64,000 nucleotides of DNA from Burkholderia mayonis (lineage in GTDB: Bacteria > Pseudomonadota > Gammaproteobacteria > Burkholderiales > Burkholderiaceae): assembly GCF_001523745.2 (NCBI RefSeq), contig NZ_CP013386.1:1922001-1986000 (forward strand), in the 5' to 3' direction. The notes beneath the pieces are model-generated. The model had not been told where the DNA came from. It saw nothing but the letters and a program-made list of their open reading frames with translations, and searched no databases. Of this stretch, positions 7,872 to 17,126 are shown piece after piece. Within the stretch, counting starts at the first letter, position 1. Each line of letters opens with the position of its first letter. The position numbers and the translations under genes were made by a program.

Positions 7872-10151
7872 TTATTTAAGATCGGATTTTGTTTGAGTGT
7901 GTTTTGCTCCTTTCAGGGGATATGCCGTAATAATGTTTCCATCCCCGCCAATCACAATTCTAATATTGGTGTAGGTGTCGTACGTTGAACCGTTAGCAAC
8001 CACGATCGAACTATAGTCGCGAGCGTAAGAAAATCCGGCGACCATCGAATTCCGCTGCGCCTGACTTGAAATAGCGGTTGTGCTGGTCACCGCGCTCATA
8101 ATAATGCGAGTCAACTGATTCTGACCTGCCGTATCATTCCCGACCCCAAGGGCCGCCCAATCTTCCCGGTGACCAATAGACGCATCTTGGGTAATGCCAC
8201 GGTCACGCTGTTGCTGACTAGGGCCGGGGGAAAGAATATGCTGCAAACCGAAGCCGAATCGCCGACCGGTGTTGCTCGCTTGACCTTGGAAGTTCGCATT
8301 CATAAGATAAACGATTCCACGATTATATCCCGACGGCGCTCCGTCACGTGCAATTGCACGAACAGACGCGCCGAAATTTGATGAACTAAATCCTGGCGGA
8401 ATTTGCGACGAATTGACAATTTCTCGAATAAGAGTATTGAAGTTTGCCGTCTGCGTGCCGTCGCTTTGAAGATAATATTGCCCACCGGGTTGAACATTTG
8501 GCGGAACACCAGTTCGATTTCCGGCATCCGAAGTTTTCACTTTAGCCTTTTTAATGCATATCCATCCCTCATCCGATGCTTCTTGGACTGACGAGGATTT
8601 GACGCAAGAAGCACGAATCATCTTCTTACCTCGGTTTCTCACGGCCCCTTTGGTAGACGGTTGGTCCACAGCGCTCGACGAATTCATTACACTTATCACA
8701 CCATCCAAAAGAGTCTCAGCTAACTCAGGATTTTGAATCGCCCACGAATTCACAGCACTATTATTCGTATTAATTGTAGGTGGGCTTGCCGCTCCGGATT
8801 CCAAGGCGTCGGCATAGTCGTGCAATGCACGTCGCATGGTACGAGCATCGTCTAGTGATAAAGCAGTAAACGCCGCGATTGCGGTACTGTCGTCAACGGT
8901 GCAAGCTAGAGGCGATGTCGCGTCATCGGGATCTTCTTGGCCACAAGCCAGCATATTCATCGCCAAATCAACGTCGTCCAAGTTAGGATTGCGTCGCGGC
9001 GGTCCGATTTCTGCAACATCGTACGCTTGCAAGCTATCGATATTCGAAGGCGGTTGAGGTTGCGAGACAATTACAGGATCTATTCTATGGTCGTCCGCGC
9101 CATCAATCGATGGGGCACCGAATAGCCTCTCTACACACCAGAGCCCAAATGTGCTGAGACAATAATAAAAATCGTCAGAGATGCCACGCGGCTGTCGGGC
9201 AGATGCCTTTGTCACAGTGTGCCCAAGATAAACTGCGGCCGCATTATCTGCAAAATATTTGTCGGTTGGATTAGACCCCGCTGGAATATTGCCAACTACC
9301 GATAGATAGTCGTCGTTAAAGGCCGCCGAAGATGAACTTGCGATAATTGGTAAATTCATCCACTGACTCAATGAATAACCATCAACATAAAATGATTGCA
9401 ACGAATCAGTCAACTGCTTTCCAATAACAATCTCGCCGGTATTGGAGTCATATGTTGCCTGGTTGATGTTCACGGAAATGTATCCACTGGAATCGCTCAA
9501 TGAAGGAGCCACATATACAGTCACGACTGCAGCGGTCGCATTTGCATCGAGCGAGTAATTTGCGGAGCTTGACCACCGAAAAAGTATGCCGCTTCCGGAG
9601 GAGTCCGATGCCAGGCCATTGGATGAAACGCTATTGGCGCCATCAATATAGTAAGGAAACAAGAGGGCGGAGGACTTGCTTTGATATGTGGTCCAGTTCT
9701 TGTATGGCGCAGTTCCATATAGGTTAACTTTTACACTGTGGCTTGATGGATCCACGCGCGCTGTAATTCCTGAGAACGCGTACCACGATTTATCTCGATT
9801 GGTCCCAATGCTCTTTGGCGCCGAAGAAGTCAAGCTCGATGGGCGGATATAAAAATTGGCAGACCTGTCCGCACCCAGATTGACTAATAATTGAAATTTC
9901 TGTGTAAATTTTGTTCCGGACAAACTTACCGCGACGTCCGTTCCAAGGGTTTCACTGTTACCGGGAATTTTGGAAAAAATTGAAGTGTTAGTTAATTGTT
10001 TTAAGAGCGTGTCGCCTACGATTTTCTCCGGCAATCCACCGTAATAATTTCCAACAAAATTTGCCGAATTGGCTGCGCTCGAAAACAATGACGCCGCAAT
10101 TACGGAATTAAAGACAAAGAATTTCTTTGCCAGTTTTCGTTTTAGTTCCAT
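7872..10151 (-). CDS. Secreted protein with C-terminal EndoU-like RNase domain
   Basis: About 759 residues. The chosen ATG (10149-10151) has GAGG upstream and opens a Sec signal peptide, MELKRKLAKKFFVFNSVIAA to about residue 28 (SAANSA). Residues about 30-330 are Ser/Thr/Asn/Gly-rich and beta-like. A Cys-containing middle (YYCLSTFGLWCVERLF, MLACGQEDP) follows, then a helical stretch (residues about 400-500). The last ~150 residues resemble bacterial EndoU toxins: FGLQHIL near the start supplies a candidate catalytic His, and NIRIVIGGDGNIITAYPL closes the domain as in the family (IRV.V...G.IITAYP). EndoU toxins cleave RNA, so a role as secreted antagonist or effector is inferred. No immunity gene is seen beside it, and it is monocistronic. 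AT-rich relative to the core genome, so probably acquired. Confidence 0.65.
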   Translation of the reverse strand: MELKRKLAKKFFVFNSVIAASLFSSAANSANFVGNYYGGLPEKIVGDTLLKQLTNTSIFSKIPGNSETLGTDVAVSLSGTKFTQKFQLLVNLGADRSANFYIRPSSLTSSAPKSIGTNRDKSWYAFSGITARVDPSSHSVKVNLYGTAPYKNWTTYQSKSSALLFPYYIDGANSVSSNGLASDSSGSGILFRWSSSANYSLDANATAAVVTVYVAPSLSDSSGYISVNINQATYDSNTGEIVIGKQLTDSLQSFYVDGYSLSQWMNLPIIASSSSAAFNDDYLSVVGNIPAGSNPTDKYFADNAAAVYLGHTVTKASARQPRGISDDFYYCLSTFGLWCVERLFGAPSIDGADDHRIDPVIVSQPQPPSNIDSLQAYDVAEIGPPRRNPNLDDVDLAMNMLACGQEDPDDATSPLACTVDDSTAIAAFTALSLDDARTMRRALHDYADALESGAASPPTINTNNSAVNSWAIQNPELAETLLDGVISVMNSSSAVDQPSTKGAVRNRGKKMIRASCVKSSSVQEASDEGWICIKKAKVKTSDAGNRTGVPPNVQPGGQYYLQSDGTQTANFNTLIREIVNSSQIPPGFSSSNFGASVRAIARDGAPSGYNRGIVYLMNANFQGQASNTGRRFGFGLQHILSPGPSQQQRDRGITQDASIGHREDWAALGVGNDTAGQNQLTRIIMSAVTSTTAISSQAQRNSMVAGFSYARDYSSIVVANGSTYDTYTNIRIVIGGDGNIITAYPLKGAKHTQTKSDLK

Positions 10152-10487
10152 AGCTACCTCGCATTGACTCACATGTTGAAATTGGCCATGTCATGCATGG
10201 CAAGCAAGTGCGCATTGGATTGCCCGTCAAAATCCAATGCGAGATGCGCGGTCGTGCATATAGGCGCGAGCAGGATGAGTTAGAGATTTCATGCCATATG
10301 CCGTCTAAAAAGTTGTGCCCGATGCAACATTGTGATTAAATTAATATTGAATAATATTTCGCAAAAATCAATATTTAACGTTTGTATTTTTATATGCCTA
10401 TTTATTAATACGATTCCCATATTGCACGAATGTCCACTGGGCTAAAGCGTCTTATGCACTTTTGTTCGGTGCGCCCGCCCAAAGAGG
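10152..10487. other. AT-rich spacer without gene
   Basis: About 336 bases upstream of the EndoU-like gene, very AT-rich between 10310 and 10430. It presumably holds the promoter of that gene. I see no convincing coding frame or RNA. Confidence 0.5.
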
Positions 10488-10985
10488 ATGGAAATACGCA
10501 GACCGTACCCGAGTGACATAACGTACGAAGAACGGAACTTCGTTGTGCCGTATCTGACGCTGATGAAGGAAGAGGCGCCGCAGCGCCAATACGAACTGCG
10601 CGAACTTTGCAACGTGTTGGGCTGGTTGGTCCGTGCAGGCGCACCGTGGAGGTTGTTGCCGACAAACTTCCCGCCGTGGGAGGCCGCGTACCAGCAAACC
10701 CAACGATGGCTGTGTGCAGGCTGCTTCGAAGCGATGACCGACGATCTTCGCTCGATAATTCGTGTGCCACACGGACGTCAGGGCCAATCCAGCACGGTGA
10801 TTCTCGATGGGCGAACGTTGCAATCGGCGCGTGAGAGCGGTCCACGCGCGGGATATGACGGCTAAAGGTGCAAACGCGGTAGCGCGCTGGGTGGTCGAAC
10901 ATAGCTTCGGCTGGATTAACCGCTTTCGCAGACTCGCGCGAGACTACGAGCGCTTGCCCGAAATGCATTTCGTCGTCTTCGTCAC
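10488..10985 (+). pseudogene. IS5-family (IS402-like) transposase with internal deletion
   Basis: The first part reads MEIRRPYPSDITYEERNFVV, then GWLVRAGAPWRLLPTNFPPW and [24 protein letters not shown], the N-terminus of IS402-type transposases. A stop follows at once. The next pieces, [20 protein letters not shown] and ERLPE, belong to the very end of the same protein. The middle with the second catalytic Asp is missing, so this is a deletion remnant. Confidence 0.8.
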
Positions 10986-11342
10986 TTTTACGCATGAATC
11001 ATGCCGTCCCGTATTTTTTTTGAAAGTGCATAACACACTGAAAATCGTCTTCATGCCTGCTCTTCACAATGTTATTAGATTCGTCGCGAGAGTCATCATT
11101 GAACCGCTCTAAGCTTTACGGAAACTTCAATTACCAAGATAGTGAAGCACCGAAAAATCTTTTTGCGACGCAAAAACTACCATTCAATTGACGGACTTTT
11201 TTGGCAATTTCCAGAGTTATTTTTAATACCGTATCATGTTTTTCATAAGTCATTCTGAACAATTGTCATGTCACGTGAATTAACAGTGGGGAGCGTCGCA
11301 AACTAACCTTCAGCCTGGTAAAGCCTCGACCGAAGATCGTGC
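10986..11342. other. AT-rich stretch without recognisable gene
   Basis: The sequence from 11060 to 11300 is AT-rich, with tracts such as TTTTTTGGCAATTTCC and TATTTTTAATACC. No frame of useful length, no clear repeat, and no RNA gene was identified. Confidence 0.5.
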
Positions 11343-11479
11343 GACGACCAGTTCACGGCGAACGCGTTCACCGACGCTGTTCTGGGCCGAGGCATCCGAC
11401 TGTCGATGGACCGCAATGGAAGCTGGCGCGGCAACGTGCTTGTTGAGCGCGTATGGCGCAGCATCAAGTACGAGGGGTC
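11343..11479 (+). pseudogene. IS3-family OrfB fragment
   Basis: The frame reads DQFTANAFTDAVLGRGIRLS, MDRNGSWRGNVLVERVWRSI and KYEG, the segment of IS3-type OrfB between the second catalytic Asp (DQGSQFT) and the third acid (normally NVFVERLWRSVKYEE). Both ends are lost. It breaks off exactly where a GTGTGC sequence typical of a group II intron start appears. Confidence 0.75.
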
Positions 11480-12055
11480 GTGTGCTACGAACGCAACGGT
11501 TCGAAGTCAGAGTCATTGTGATGCTTTATCAAAGACGAGGGCGAGCCCTCGGAGTCGGCTTGCAGGAGCAGGCTTCAAACCGCCACAAGCGGCGACAGTT
11601 AAGCGCTCGCGTGGTGAGCGTTGATGGAAAAGGCGGAGCTCGACTCCGTCAGGTGAGGGTCAGGAAGACGAACGCGAGTGAACCGCTGATGACGTGTCGA
11701 AACGTACGAACTGAAGTCGAAATCGGGATAGTAAGGTTGAAGGCTCTTTAATGGGACTGGACCGAAGGAACGCCGTCGTCCGGCCTGACCGCGCGAGCAA
11801 CCCGCAATGAAGAGGACCTGAGTAGTAACCTCTACCGACTCTGGAACTGGCTGTCCTCGGGTAGTTGCATTCCGCCTCCCGTGCGGTGCGTGGAAAATCC
11901 AAATTTCGATGGCAAGGCAATTCCGTTAGGAATACAGACCGTGTCGGATCGCATCGTGCAAATGGTAGTACGGCGATATCTCTAACCGATTCTGGAGCCA
12001 GTGTTCCATAACGATTCGATGGTTATTAGCCGCAATCCAAAACGCTCTGATTAGG
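11480..12055 (+). mobile_element. Group II intron remnant with reverse transcriptase start
   Basis: GTGTGC at 11480 fits the GUGYG 5' end of group II introns and interrupts the IS3 fragment. Downstream, GTGAACCGCTGATGA..., ACTGAAGTCGAAATCGGGAT and a G/C-rich hairpin region resemble domain I RNA. From 11806 the frame NEEDLSSNLYRLWNWLSSGS, CIPPPVRCVENP, GIQTVSDRIVQMVVRRYL and PILEPVFHNDS matches the first two blocks (RT0/RT1) of intron-encoded reverse transcriptases. A stop after RRYL, a further shift and loss of the rest make it dead. Confidence 0.7.
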
Positions 12056-12208
12056 TTTCCGCAACAGTGATGCCGAAACCGAGCCCGAGGATGGCGCTGA
12101 TGACGCGTCGACCCAGATTCTACGATATCGCCTCACCAACCTGACAGTGCCCGAACTGCGGGTAAACGCCAGCTTCGCCGACCTTGACTTGGTGCATCGC
12201 GCACCTAT

Positions 12209-12224
12209 ACTAACCCGCGTTAGT
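12209..12224 (+). promoter_or_regulatory. LacI-type palindromic operator upstream of the glycan-locus regulator
   Basis: ACTAACCCGCGTTAGT is a 16-base palindrome with one mismatch and a central CG, the usual shape of LacI-family operators. It lies about 94 bases before the preferred GTG of the regulator. A related half-site (GCTAACGC, 13660-13667) occurs upstream of the first operon gene. Autoregulation is inferred. Confidence 0.5.
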
Positions 12225-12317
12225 CGTTGATTAGCCAGCAGGGCAGTGATCGCCGTGCGAGTTGCATTTAGCCTTCAGATTGACGCTGAAGGTGATTCGA
12301 ATCAGGGGCAATTTCCA

Positions 12318-13376
12318 GTGAGTCGCGTAACCAGCAACCAGGTAGCCCAACTTGCCGGTGTGTCGAGAACAACGGTGTCATTCGTGTTGAACGGTGTCAC
12401 CGGCATGGGAATCAGCGAGGAAACTCGCACTCGCGTGCTCACGGCAGCTAGAAAGCTCGGCTATGTTCCGAACGCCATGGCTCGATCGCTCGCCAGTGGT
12501 TCGACGAAAACGATCGCGCTCCTCATGCCTCACGGCGATCATATTCACATCGACGTCGACGCCTATCTTCCTCGATTTCTCGCAGGGCTGACCACAGCAT
12601 GTCACGCGAACGGCTACAAGGTCATACTCGAGCCCATTAAGGAATCGCACCGCCCGGGAGCGTTTCTTGATCTCGTGGATAGTGGGCGCATCGATGGTTT
12701 GGTGGTTCTGAATCCACGAAGGCTTGACGATGGCTACCTCCGTAAGCTGGCCCATAAGAAATTTCCGCTCGTCGTCTTCGGCTCGAACCTGACCGATTCG
12801 CAACCGATATGTGCTATTGGCGTCGACAACCGATCTGCCGCTCAACGAGCAACGGAGCATCTGCTTGACCTTTGCCATGAGCGAATTGCACATATCGGCT
12901 TCGCATCCGAGGACTATCAGGTAGTGCACGACCGCCTGGATGGCTTCCGACAAGCACTGGACGCACGCGGTCTGGATGTGCGTCCGGAATGGATTGCATT
13001 CGCCGATTACAGCGCGCAAAGCGGTTATGAAGCCATGCGAAAAATGCTCTCTCGATCATCTCGCATGACAGCGCTGTTCGCCGGTAACGACACTGTAGCG
13101 TTCGGCGCGATGGCCGCGATCCGCGATGCTGGATTGCGCATTCCGGAAGACCTGGCGGTCGTCGGTTACGACGATATTCCGCTCGCGGCATTCGCGGCGC
13201 CTCCACTCACGACGGTTCGTACCGAGCCGTTCAAGGAGGGCAATGACGCGGCAGACATGTTGCTTGGACTTATTGCCGGAAACCCAGCCGATGGGCTGCA
13301 TTTTCGCGGAGTCGCCCCATTGGTTGTCCGACAATCCTGCGGTGCATGTTTTCCAAATATAGAGAAGCGAAACTGA
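12318..13376 (+). CDS. LacI-family regulator of the alpha-galactoside locus
   Basis: About 352 residues. The N-terminal HTH reads VTSNQVAQLAGVSRTTVSFV with the hinge TAARKLGYVPNAMARSL. The rest is a periplasmic-binding-protein-like sensor domain ending in VGYDDIPLAAFAAPPLTTVR, the usual LacI C-terminal signature. I favour the GTG at 12318 (AGGGG upstream) over the GTG at 12246, because the HTH begins there. It is transcribed towards the secreted enzyme, ABC importer and alpha-galactosidase genes, with 366 bases of spacer. The likely role is repression of that operon until its sugar ligand binds. The ligand is unknown but by context a galactoside. Confidence 0.85.
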   Translation: MSRVTSNQVAQLAGVSRTTVSFVLNGVTGMGISEETRTRVLTAARKLGYVPNAMARSLASGSTKTIALLMPHGDHIHIDVDAYLPRFLAGLTTACHANGYKVILEPIKESHRPGAFLDLVDSGRIDGLVVLNPRRLDDGYLRKLAHKKFPLVVFGSNLTDSQPICAIGVDNRSAAQRATEHLLDLCHERIAHIGFASEDYQVVHDRLDGFRQALDARGLDVRPEWIAFADYSAQSGYEAMRKMLSRSSRMTALFAGNDTVAFGAMAAIRDAGLRIPEDLAVVGYDDIPLAAFAAPPLTTVRTEPFKEGNDAADMLLGLIAGNPADGLHFRGVAPLVVRQSCGACFPNIEKRN

Positions 13377-13742
13377 AAGTTGACCAAACACGACACACGT
13401 GAAAATCTGTTGCTCATTGGATTCAAGGCAAGCCGGTGAACAGCTCTTTCCATGATTTAATTGTCGGTGGGCGGAATAACGGCTACCCATGCGAATGAAG
13501 GCATAGGGCTAGGGTAGGTCATCGTCACAATGACTTCCAAACAATGGTCTGCAACACATCTTTTATGAACTACTCGTTCAGAAAGATTGAGATTCTTCTA
13601 ATTTATTTGTACTACTAATATTTATGTTGTGATCAACTGTCATCGCTATTAATTGGTACGCTAACGCACCACAAAGTCCCGCGATAAGTCGCGATTGCCA
13701 TTTAATTAGTAATGCATATAAATTTGAACAGGGGATTTACAA
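13377..13742. other. AT-rich promoter region of the glycan operon
   Basis: No gene is visible. The right half is AT-rich (TTCTAATTTATTTGTACTAC) and contains TGGTACGCTAACGCACCA at 13654-13671, an imperfect palindrome related to the site before the LacI gene, plus a small GCGA/TCGC inverted repeat at about 13680. Probably holds the operon promoter and operator. No -10/-35 pair stands out enough to call. Confidence 0.4.
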
Positions 13743-15803
13743 ATGAGAGGAAACAATCGACCACGGGGGCCCGAGCCGTATCGCGGCCATGCGACCGTCC
13801 TCTGCGCAACTTTGGCTCTATGCTGGATCGAATTGGCACATGCCACTTGCCCGGCCAATTTCCAGACCCTGAAATTTAGCGATCCGGGTTTCGAACTGGC
13901 AGATGCTGTGGGTTACGCTTGTCCAAGCACATGGACTGTGACATCGGGGGCAGGATGCGCTTCGAACAACTCGCACACCGGTAGCCGAGCAGCGTTCCTG
14001 CCAGGGGCGGACGGCTATTCTGTTTCACAGGCAGTCACTGCTCCGGTAAGCGGATCATTTGACATCTCCGCATGGATTGCAGCGGCCAACGGAGCAGGCG
14101 GTACCTTTTCAGTCCAGGTGGCAGGCCAACCCGTTCAGACGATCACACTTCCCCCCGCCATCTCGACCACGAATTACATCAAGTACACCATCCCGCGTGT
14201 TTCAGTTTCCGCGAATAGCACGGTGACGGTCGCCTTCACGTCGTCGAGCGGGCGCCAGTGGATCAATATCGACGATATCGAGGTCGTGTCCTCGGCACCC
14301 AACGATCCGCAAATTTCCTCGGATAACGCGACCGTCGTCGCGATGTTCAACTGGGCGAAGACAAAGGCCAACTCCTGGGTACGCCAAGCCTGTACAACTG
14401 GCGTCACCAACCTGGATGAGAATAACAAGAGTGGCCAAGGCAGCGCGACATATGCTCTGTCTTACTGGGCTGGCTATCCATTCCGCTCCTACTACTACTC
14501 CCGCGACTTTGCGCACCAGTTCATTGGTGCGCACATGCTGGGACTCGACGCACAAAACAAGACAATGCTAACCGCGTTCGCGTCGACGGCAACTTCCTCG
14601 CGTCAATACTACCCTGCATGGGCGCTGAATTTCGACGGATCGATTGGGAAAACCGATTATTCGAGCGACACATCGTTTGTGCGGGAATTGCCTGCACCAT
14701 TCGAACTTGTGCAGCGTGTCGCAGACGGATATCGTTGGACTGGGGACGCAGATTATGCATCAACGACCGGCTCGCTATACCCGTTCGTGCAGGGCACAGT
14801 CAGTACCTTCGTAGACGACCACTACGGGATACTCGCCGATGGGACGGCCAATGGGCAGCAAGTCAAGGTCGCGCAGGAAAGCGGCTCCGATATCTGGTCT
14901 GGCGTCGCGAGCTACAACGAGGGGGCGCCAGGAAATCCAGTCGAAGCGGCCGACGCGCTGTCCAGCCAATATCAGGCCTATCGCGCGATGCAACAGCTGG
15001 CAACGGCCGCCAGCGATAGCACGACGGCGAGTACCTATGCGAACAAAGCCGGCGACCTGAGAACCTATTACAACAATCCGTGGAGTGTCTATTCGTCCAC
15101 CTCGAACGAGGTAGTACGCAGCTATGACGCGTCTGCGCAAAAATCCATCGCATGGGGCGGCGAGATGAGTTGGTTCCCTCCCATGAAAGGCATCATGGAC
15201 CCGGGTACGCGTCGCAATCAATACATGACCTGGCTCAACACCACTGCGCTCAGTTCGACGCCGGCCAATCTCGAGGCCGTGACCTACCTTCCCGACGCTT
15301 TCTTCGCCGTCCACGATGGCACCACTGCATGGGCATGGATGCAATATGTCTACAACCACATCAACGACGTACACGGGGGCTATGGCAACAGCTTCATCAA
15401 TGCAGACTACCCGGAAGTGTCATTCACGCTCGTCGGGCAGGCGATTGCCGGTCTCCTCGGCGTCGAACCAGATGCACCTAACACCAGGTTGACCACGATT
15501 TCGCAACTGCCGTCCAGCGGCATGACCTGGCTCCAGGTCTCGCACATCCCGATCGGGACCGGCAAGGTCACCGTCAGACATGACGGCACGACAAAAAGCA
15601 CGCTCACCAATGAGAACTCCACCGGGGGATCGACCTACACGTGGCATGCGCGATTCTCTGGCACCTACGCCAAGATCACAGTCAATGGCGTATCCCAGAC
15701 GGCGCAAACCGAGCAGCCGGAGGGCAGCAATGGCCCTACCTACACGTATGTAGACGTTACGGTCGCGCCACAGAGTACCGCGATTGTGCAGGCTTCGAAT
15801 TGA
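13743..15803 (+). CDS. Secreted six-hairpin glycosidase-like protein A with N-terminal beta-sandwich
   Basis: 686 residues, exported by a long signal peptide (hydrophobic ATVLCATLALCWIELAHA, residues about 19-36). Residues about 40-185 form a jelly-roll, carbohydrate-binding-like domain (FSDPGFELADAVGYACPSTW). Residues about 190-580 are helical with aromatic and acidic motifs typical of (alpha/alpha)6 sugar enzymes: YYYSRDFAHQFIGAHMLG, ELPAPFELVQRVADGYRWTG, ASYNEG, MSWFPPMKG and ADYPEVSFTLVGQAIAGLLG. A C-terminal beta domain (residues about 590-686) follows. A paralogue at 22589 shares the SRD, ELPAPFEL and YPEVSF motifs. First gene of the operon, 43 bases before the ABC ATPase. I cannot place it in a named GH family. 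Glycan cleavage is inferred from fold and neighbours. Confidence 0.6.
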   Translation: MRGNNRPRGPEPYRGHATVLCATLALCWIELAHATCPANFQTLKFSDPGFELADAVGYACPSTWTVTSGAGCASNNSHTGSRAAFLPGADGYSVSQAVTAPVSGSFDISAWIAAANGAGGTFSVQVAGQPVQTITLPPAISTTNYIKYTIPRVSVSANSTVTVAFTSSSGRQWINIDDIEVVSSAPNDPQISSDNATVVAMFNWAKTKANSWVRQACTTGVTNLDENNKSGQGSATYALSYWAGYPFRSYYYSRDFAHQFIGAHMLGLDAQNKTMLTAFASTATSSRQYYPAWALNFDGSIGKTDYSSDTSFVRELPAPFELVQRVADGYRWTGDADYASTTGSLYPFVQGTVSTFVDDHYGILADGTANGQQVKVAQESGSDIWSGVASYNEGAPGNPVEAADALSSQYQAYRAMQQLATAASDSTTASTYANKAGDLRTYYNNPWSVYSSTSNEVVRSYDASAQKSIAWGGEMSWFPPMKGIMDPGTRRNQYMTWLNTTALSSTPANLEAVTYLPDAFFAVHDGTTAWAWMQYVYNHINDVHGGYGNSFINADYPEVSFTLVGQAIAGLLGVEPDAPNTRLTTISQLPSSGMTWLQVSHIPIGTGKVTVRHDGTTKSTLTNENSTGGSTYTWHARFSGTYAKITVNGVSQTAQTEQPEGSNGPTYTYVDVTVAPQSTAIVQASN

Positions 15804-15846
15804 GCATGCGTACGCGGTTAAACAACAGGGTTATACGGAGACTGGC

Positions 15847-17091
15847 ATGGCAAGCGTAGTACTGAAAGGCGTGTCCAAAGGGTACGGAAACAGTCCGCCT
15901 ATCGTTCGGAATGTCGATCTCGACATCGCCGAAGGCGAATTCTGTGTATTTCTTGGTGCATCGGGCTGCGGCAAATCCACCCTGCTGCGCATGATCGCTG
16001 GGCTCGAAGATGTCACGGAGGGAGACATCTATATTGGTCAACAGAGAATGAATCTCGTACCGCCCGCGCGCCGCGGCGTGGCGATGGTGTTCCAGAGCTA
16101 TGCGCTCTTTCCTCACATGACCGTGTATGAAAACCTGTCCTTCGGACTGACGCTGTCCGGAACGCCCAAGGCAATGGTCCGAGAAAAGGTTCTCAACGTA
16201 GCGCACGCACTCCAGATCGAACATTTGCTGGATCGCAAGCCGCGAGCACTTTCCGGCGGCCAGCGACAACGCGTTGCGATCGGGCGCGCCATCGCCCGCG
16301 AGCCTGGTGTTTTTCTGTTCGATGAGCCGCTTTCCAATCTGGACGCAGCCTTGCGTGTGCAGACACGCCACGAGATCGCACGAATTCATCGCGAAATTGG
16401 CCACGCATCCACCATTTATGTCACCCACGATCAAGTGGAAGCCATGACCCTCGCAGATCGAGTGGTACTGCTTAACTCTGGCGAGACCGCTCGCCGGATG
16501 GGGAGCCTGGCGCAATCCGGACCGCCACTCGAGCTCTATTACCATCCACGAAGTCGCTTCGTTGCCGAATTCATTGGTTCTCCGAAGATGAATTTTATCG
16601 ACGCCGAACTCATGGACGCTGGCGATCATCTGGCCCAAATGCGTCTGGCCAGCGGAGACGTGCTTTCTGCATGCATCGATGCGAGACACCTGAGTCCGGG
16701 TGCGTCACTCACGCTTGGCGTTCGTCCGGAAGATCTCATTCTCGGCACTCAGACGCAGCATTTCGTACGTGAAGTCATGTGGCAGGAGCGCCTGGGCGAA
16801 GCGACCTATGCCTACCTGAATGGCGGTGACGCGGGTTCGCAATGGATCGCCAAACTGCCTGGTGCGACAAACGTCAGCGCTGGCCAGCGCCTTCCGCTTT
16901 CCGTGCCTCCCGACAAACTGCATGCGTTCGATATCGACGGCAATGCACTGCGACGCTGCCTCGCTCCGCACCCGCCGACAACTACCGTGCCATTCATCGA
17001 AGGCGATTTCGTCGATCGAGCCGGTAGCTCAAGGGTCGCTCGAATGCACGCAGATGGACATTACGACATGTACGGACGCCATTACCAGTAA
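15847..17091 (+). CDS. ABC sugar importer ATPase (MalK/UgpC/MsmX type)
   Basis: About 414 residues. Walker A is GASGCGKST, the Q-loop is VFQSYALFPHMTVYENL, the signature is LSGGQRQR, and Walker B is VFLFDEPLSNLD, with the switch His in YVTHDQVEAMTLADR. The C-terminal half (residues about 240-414) is the regulatory TOBE/OB domain of MalK-type proteins (LGVRPEDLIL). The ATG at 15847 has a GGAG ribosome site. It drives uptake by the two permeases encoded downstream. The linker ETARRMGSLAQSGPPLELYY has a few extra residues compared with the usual GRIEQ.GTP.ELY. Placement of the ATPase before the binding protein is unusual but stays within one operon. Confidence 0.9.
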   Translation: MASVVLKGVSKGYGNSPPIVRNVDLDIAEGEFCVFLGASGCGKSTLLRMIAGLEDVTEGDIYIGQQRMNLVPPARRGVAMVFQSYALFPHMTVYENLSFGLTLSGTPKAMVREKVLNVAHALQIEHLLDRKPRALSGGQRQRVAIGRAIAREPGVFLFDEPLSNLDAALRVQTRHEIARIHREIGHASTIYVTHDQVEAMTLADRVVLLNSGETARRMGSLAQSGPPLELYYHPRSRFVAEFIGSPKMNFIDAELMDAGDHLAQMRLASGDVLSACIDARHLSPGASLTLGVRPEDLILGTQTQHFVREVMWQERLGEATYAYLNGGDAGSQWIAKLPGATNVSAGQRLPLSVPPDKLHAFDIDGNALRRCLAPHPPTTTVPFIEGDFVDRAGSSRVARMHADGHYDMYGRHYQ

Positions 17092-17126
17092 TACTGGCGC
17101 CACAAAAAATCAATGAGGAGAATCAT

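Noticed and set aside
12071..12188. Possible gene fragment DAETEPEDGADDASTQIL...
   Set aside because: It vaguely resembles the end of the protein at 1841-2392 but is too short and diverged to call.
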